NCBI RefSeq assembly: GCF_023349185.1
Contig: NZ_JAKIKY010000002.1
Coordinates: forward strand, 310,001-374,000
Direction of reading: 5' to 3'
DNA length: 64,000 nucleotides
DNA from: Shewanella aquimarina
GTDB taxonomy: Bacteria; Pseudomonadota; Gammaproteobacteria; Enterobacterales; Shewanellaceae
The notes below the pieces were generated by a model, which saw nothing but the letters and a program-made list of their open reading frames with translations, had not been told where the DNA came from and made no database searches. Within the stretch, counting starts at the first letter, position 1; each line of letters opens with the position of its first letter. Shown piece by piece: positions 60,504 through 64,000 of this stretch. The translations under genes and the position numbers were made by a program.

Positions 60504-62072
60504 ATGTATAGAGACGATCATCAGGAGGCTAACCTGACCTCCGCTAAGTACAAGAAGAGCATGCTCTATTCCTTGTTGCTCCTCTTGTTTCTGTCTGCCG
60601 TGTTGGCGATTGTCTACCTGACGTCCAGCAACAATATCGCCAAACAGCGGGAGATGCGCCAATATGCCGAGCTTGGCAACATGCAGGCAAGCCTACTCGC
60701 CGAGCTGAATATCGTGGGAACGGACTTGGCCTACTATGCCCATAGTGAGCTGGCTATCTCGACCCTGCAAGATAAAGAGCCTCAGGCCAAGCGTTATCTT
60801 ACCTCGCTGATGTTCCAGATCGGTAACCTATACAAGCATTACGATCAGATCCGCCTACTCAATGATGAGGGCGATGAGGTGATCCGCATCGATCAACTAC
60901 GGGACGACAGCCTTTATCTGGTGCCGGACGAGGCGCTGCAGAATAAGGCGGACAGGTATTATTTCCGCGAGCTTGCCGGACTCAGGCCGCAGGAGATCTA
61001 TGCCTCGCCCTTCGATCTCAATGTCGAGCATGGCGAGGTGGAGCTACCCTTTAAGCCCACCATACGTTTCGCCACGCCTATCTATGGCCCGGCCGGGGAT
61101 TTTATCGGTGCAGGAGTGATCAACTATCAGGGTAAAGACCTGTTGCAGATCATCGAAGCGCTGAATGTGCATGAACATGACAAGGCCTATCTGCTTAACG
61201 GTAAAGGCTTCTACCTTATGGCAGATCAAGCCGATAAGGAGTGGCGCTTCATGTTCCCCGAGCGTGAGCAGCTTAAGTTTGGTGATGACCACCCAGTGGC
61301 CTGGCGCAAGATGCAACAGGCGGAGCTTGGCAAGGTGGTGACGGACGATGGCGAGTATTATTTCAGCCGCTTTCAGCTGGCGCCAGATTCACTGTTTACC
61401 ATAGTGAATAAGGAGAGCGCCTATCTGGTTATGTTTGTGCCCGAGAGTAAGATTCAGGCCACCCAGCAGAATCTCAACAACAGCGCGCTGATCGCCTTCT
61501 TGTTGGTGTCACCCATGTTTGTCTTCCTGGCCTATAAGCTGGCCAGCGCTCAGGTCGAGCAGCAGCGTCTGTTTAGCCAGCTGACCTTCGATGCCCGTCA
61601 CGATGCCCTGACAGGCCTGTATAATCGCAGCGCCATCATAGAGTATCTGGGCAAGAATATCAGCCAAAGCCGACGCCAAAAGTCCGATCTGGCGGTGAGC
61701 TTTATCGATGTGAACGATCTGAAGAGGACCAATGATCTGCATGGTCATGAGGCGGGAGACGATCTGCTCAGGGGCGTGGCCGAGGTGATCAACATGTCGA
61801 TCCGCAATGGTGACTTTGCCGCACGTATCGGCGGAGATGAGTTTCTGATCGTCTTTGTGGACTGTGACGGCAGATGTGCCAACGATATCATGGAGCGAAT
61901 TCAGGCCGCCTATGGCGTGATGGGGCTTGGCAAGACGGGTAAGGCCTGGAGCCTGAGCTTCGGCTGCACTCAGCTGCTGCACGAGACCGACGATGTGGAC
62001 AGCATCATAGAGCGTGCCGACAGCCTGATGTATGAACACAAGATGGGACAGAAGAATCAGCAGATGCCCTAG
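60504..62072 (+). CDS. Membrane-bound diguanylate cyclase with periplasmic sensor
   Basis: A 522-residue c-di-GMP synthase. Membrane segments at about 21-41 and 330-347 enclose a periplasmic Cache-like sensor (QIRLLNDEGDEVIRID, YLVPDEALQNKADRYYF, GVINYQGKDLLQIIEAL). The GGDEF domain starts DARHDALTGLYNRSAI, with GGDEF at residues 443-447 and an RxxD inhibitory site RNGD five residues before it, so product inhibition is likely. It should raise c-di-GMP and favour attachment. It is monocistronic with a terminator. Confidence 0.93.
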   Translation: MYRDDHQEANLTSAKYKKSMLYSLLLLLFLSAVLAIVYLTSSNNIAKQREMRQYAELGNMQASLLAELNIVGTDLAYYAHSELAISTLQDKEPQAKRYLTSLMFQIGNLYKHYDQIRLLNDEGDEVIRIDQLRDDSLYLVPDEALQNKADRYYFRELAGLRPQEIYASPFDLNVEHGEVELPFKPTIRFATPIYGPAGDFIGAGVINYQGKDLLQIIEALNVHEHDKAYLLNGKGFYLMADQADKEWRFMFPEREQLKFGDDHPVAWRKMQQAELGKVVTDDGEYYFSRFQLAPDSLFTIVNKESAYLVMFVPESKIQATQQNLNNSALIAFLLVSPMFVFLAYKLASAQVEQQRLFSQLTFDARHDALTGLYNRSAIIEYLGKNISQSRRQKSDLAVSFIDVNDLKRTNDLHGHEAGDDLLRGVAEVINMSIRNGDFAARIGGDEFLIVFVDCDGRCANDIMERIQAAYGVMGLGKTGKAWSLSFGCTQLLHETDDVDSIIERADSLMYEHKMGQKNQQMP

Positions 62073-62078
62073 ATGGGC

Positions 62079-62108
62079 CCAAAGGCGGCGCTTAGGCGCC
62101 GCCTTTGG
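62079..62108. terminator. Terminator-like hairpin after diguanylate cyclase gene
   Basis: CCAAAGGCGGCGC and GCGCCGCCTTTGG around TTAG, a 13-bp GC-rich stem without a T-tract. Confidence 0.75.
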
Positions 62109-62250
62109 CATTAATTCCGGCCATTTGGCCTTTTTCGGTAATTAACCCAAGACTAATGGGGTAAAAACACCGATAATTCCCCTCAATTGTTTCATTCTCA
62201 AAAATAGCCTGTTGGGCCTCAGGGCGTTGCAGCGCAGTGGAAAGCACCCC

Positions 62251-64000
62251 ATGGAAATCAAAGTTAATTTTCTCGATAACCTTAGACTCGAAGCCAAGTT
62301 CGACGACTTTACCGTTACCGCCGATCAGCCGATCCGTTACAAGGGTGATGGCTCGGCGCCTAGCCCCTTTGATTACTTCCTGGCATCGTCTGCCCTGTGC
62401 GCCGCCTATTTCGTTAAGGTCTACTGCAAGGCCCGTGATATTCCCACCGACAACATCCGCCTGTCGCAGAACAATATTGTCGACCCTGAGGATCGCTACA
62501 ATCAGATCTTCCAGATCCAGGTAGAGCTGCCCGACGACATCTCGGACAAAGATCGCGAAGGGATCCTGCGCTCCATCGACCGTTGTACGGTTAAGAAGGT
62601 GGTGCAGACTGGCCCCGAGTTTAAGATTGAGACGGTGGAAAACTTAGACGCCGATGCTAACGCCATGTTGATGGGCCAGCCAGATGGTGACACCAGCACC
62701 TATATTTTGGGTAAAGATCTGCCGCTGGAGCAGACCATCGCCAACATGACTGGCCTCTTAGCCGATCTGGGGATGAAGATAGAGATCTCCTCCTGGCGTA
62801 ACATAGTGCCTAACGTCTGGTCGCTGCATATCCGTGATGCGGCCTCGCCTATGTGCTTCACCAATGGTAAGGGAGCGAGCAAGGAGAGTGCGCTCTGCTC
62901 GGCCCTGGGTGAGTTTATCGAGCGTCTGAACTGTAACTTCTTCTACAACGATCAGTTCTTCGGCCTGGATATCGCCAATAGTGATTTTGTTCACTACCCG
63001 AACGAGAAGTGGTTTGCCCTGACCGATGACGACTCGCTGCCTGAAGGCATGCTGGACGATTACAGCCTGGCCATCTATAACCCAGATGGCGAGCTGTGCG
63101 GCTCACACCTGATCGACACTAACTCGGGCAATATCGAGCGCGGCATCTGCACCATTCCTTACAAGCGTCGCTCGGACGGTGAGACAGTCTATTTCCCCTC
63201 GAACCTGATCGAGAATCTGTTTTTAAGCAACGGCATGAGTGCGGGCAACAACCTGCAGGAGGCCGAGGTGCAGTGTCTGTCGGAGATCTTCGAGCGCGCG
63301 GTGAAGCGTCAGATCATCGAGCAGGAGATAGTGCTGCCGGATGTGCCCATGTCTGTGCTGGAGAAGTACCCCAGTATATTGGCCGGTATCAAGGGGCTTG
63401 AGGAGCAAGGCTTCCCCGTGGTGGTGAGAGATGCCTCCCTTGGTGGTCAGTTCCCCGTGATGTGTGTGACCCTGATGAACCCTAAGACGGGCGGCGTGTT
63501 CGCCTCTTTCGGCGCGCACCCAAGCTTCGAGGTGGCATTGGAACGTAGCCTGACCGAGCTTTTGCAGGGCCGCAGCTTCGAGGGGCTCAACGATGTGCCT
63601 AAGCCAACCTTCAACAGCATGGCGGTGAGCGAGCCGGAAAACTTCGTCGAGCACTTCATCGACTCGACCGGGGTGATCTCCTGGCGCTTCTTCAGCAATA
63701 AGGCGGATTATAAGTTCTGCGAGTGGGACTTCTCCGGCAGCAACGAGGAGGAGGCCAAGGGGCTGTTCGGCATTCTGGAAACCCTGGGTAAGGAGGTCTA
63801 TATCGCCGAGTTTGAAGAGCTGGGGGCGTCGGCCTGTCGTATCCTGGTGCCAGATTACTCTGAGGTTTATCCGGTGGACGACCTCATCTGGGACAACACC
63901 AACAAGGCGCTGGACTATCGTGAAGATATCCTCAACCTGCACAGGCTGAGCGATGATGAGCTTGCCGAACTGGTCAATCGTCTGGAAGAGAGTCAGCTGG
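62251..64000 (+). CDS. ycaO: OsmC-YcaO fusion protein, partial (runs off window)
   Basis: Open from ATG 62251 to the window end (583 codons). The first about 140 residues (MEIKVNFLDNLRLEAKFDDF, SAPSPFDYFLASSALCAAYFVK, DRCTVKKVV) have the OsmC fold pattern with its two Cys (in ALCAAY and DRCTVK). Then comes YcaO: LPNVW-like VPNVWSLHIRD, CFTNGKGASKESALCSALGEFIERL, SNGMSAGNNLQEAEVQCLSEIFERAVK, and GGQFPVMCVTLMNP, close to Escherichia coli YcaO, which lacks the OsmC part. YcaO assists S12 beta-methylthiolation by RimO and belongs to the ATP-dependent cyclodehydratase family. No peptide-toxin gene is adjacent, so this is the housekeeping type. Confidence 0.93.
   Translation, partial: MEIKVNFLDNLRLEAKFDDFTVTADQPIRYKGDGSAPSPFDYFLASSALCAAYFVKVYCKARDIPTDNIRLSQNNIVDPEDRYNQIFQIQVELPDDISDKDREGILRSIDRCTVKKVVQTGPEFKIETVENLDADANAMLMGQPDGDTSTYILGKDLPLEQTIANMTGLLADLGMKIEISSWRNIVPNVWSLHIRDAASPMCFTNGKGASKESALCSALGEFIERLNCNFFYNDQFFGLDIANSDFVHYPNEKWFALTDDDSLPEGMLDDYSLAIYNPDGELCGSHLIDTNSGNIERGICTIPYKRRSDGETVYFPSNLIENLFLSNGMSAGNNLQEAEVQCLSEIFERAVKRQIIEQEIVLPDVPMSVLEKYPSILAGIKGLEEQGFPVVVRDASLGGQFPVMCVTLMNPKTGGVFASFGAHPSFEVALERSLTELLQGRSFEGLNDVPKPTFNSMAVSEPENFVEHFIDSTGVISWRFFSNKADYKFCEWDFSGSNEEEAKGLFGILETLGKEVYIAEFEELGASACRILVPDYSEVYPVDDLIWDNTNKALDYREDILNLHRLSDDELAELVNRLEESQL

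Noticed and set aside
1..64000. CRISPR arrays, rRNA and tRNA genes, prophage or integrase genes
   Set aside because: No regularly spaced identical repeats, no tRNA or rRNA sequence and no intact integrase or transposase were seen. The tandem repeats have no spacers.

Overview
This window looks like chromosomal DNA of a marine gammaproteobacterium, most likely a Shewanella. The evidence is the zapA - 6S RNA - 5-formyltetrahydrofolate cyclo-ligase order, followed across the divergent side by ygfB-ubiH-ubiI and gcvTHP, together with TonB receptors, a multihaem cytochrome c, CcoG and an MSHA-type pilin. Most genes are moderately GC-rich and read as vertically inherited core or lineage genes.

Layout. 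1-5 kb: a TetR-type regulator (cut by the window edge) divergent from an old yellow enzyme, a Fur-type siderophore receptor, and a secreted M43 metalloprotease with a small secreted partner. 5-13 kb: a minus-strand run of TauE/DUF924/two PH-domain membrane proteins, then an AtoE-type carrier and an MsbA-like ABC exporter. 13-20 kb: a DUF4382 lipoprotein, lipocalin, a fatty acyl-CoA ligase preceded by two PsrA-like boxes, and CcoG next to a PAS sigma54 activator. 20-29 kb: a large TonB receptor, RhtB/LysE exporter, pilin, Ung, a cold-shock/Excalibur-like protein and an NlpE-like lipoprotein. 29-40 kb: the 6S RNA locus, ubiquinone hydroxylases and the glycine cleavage operon. 40-45.5 kb: an accessory islet with an ISAs1-type transposase remnant, intergenic repeats, an AT-rich UDG-like gene and a helicase-nuclease. 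45-64 kb: a serine hydrolase, a five-haem cytochrome, dCMP deaminase, an orphan sugar-binding protein and a chemoreceptor separated by a MITE-like element, a two-gene PEGA/membrane protein operon of unknown role, YedK/SRAP, a solute-binding protein, a diguanylate cyclase and an OsmC-YcaO fusion that runs off the right edge.

The most interesting signals are (a) the 6S RNA gene followed by tandem degenerate copies of its own 3' end, each with a terminator, next to an acetyltransferase inserted at this normally conserved locus; (b) a complete sigma54 control module for ccoG (a -24/-12 promoter plus paired GCGATATATCG boxes) beside a PAS-AAA+ activator; (c) the repeat-bounded islet at 40.3-45.4 kb with a UDG-superfamily-like protein and an SF1 helicase carrying a REase-like tail; (d) a MITE-like element whose terminal repeat supplies the stop codon of a chemoreceptor; and (e) recurrent 13-17 bp tandem repeats in many intergenic gaps.

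All calls come from reading the sequence and recalled family motifs. No database search was run.
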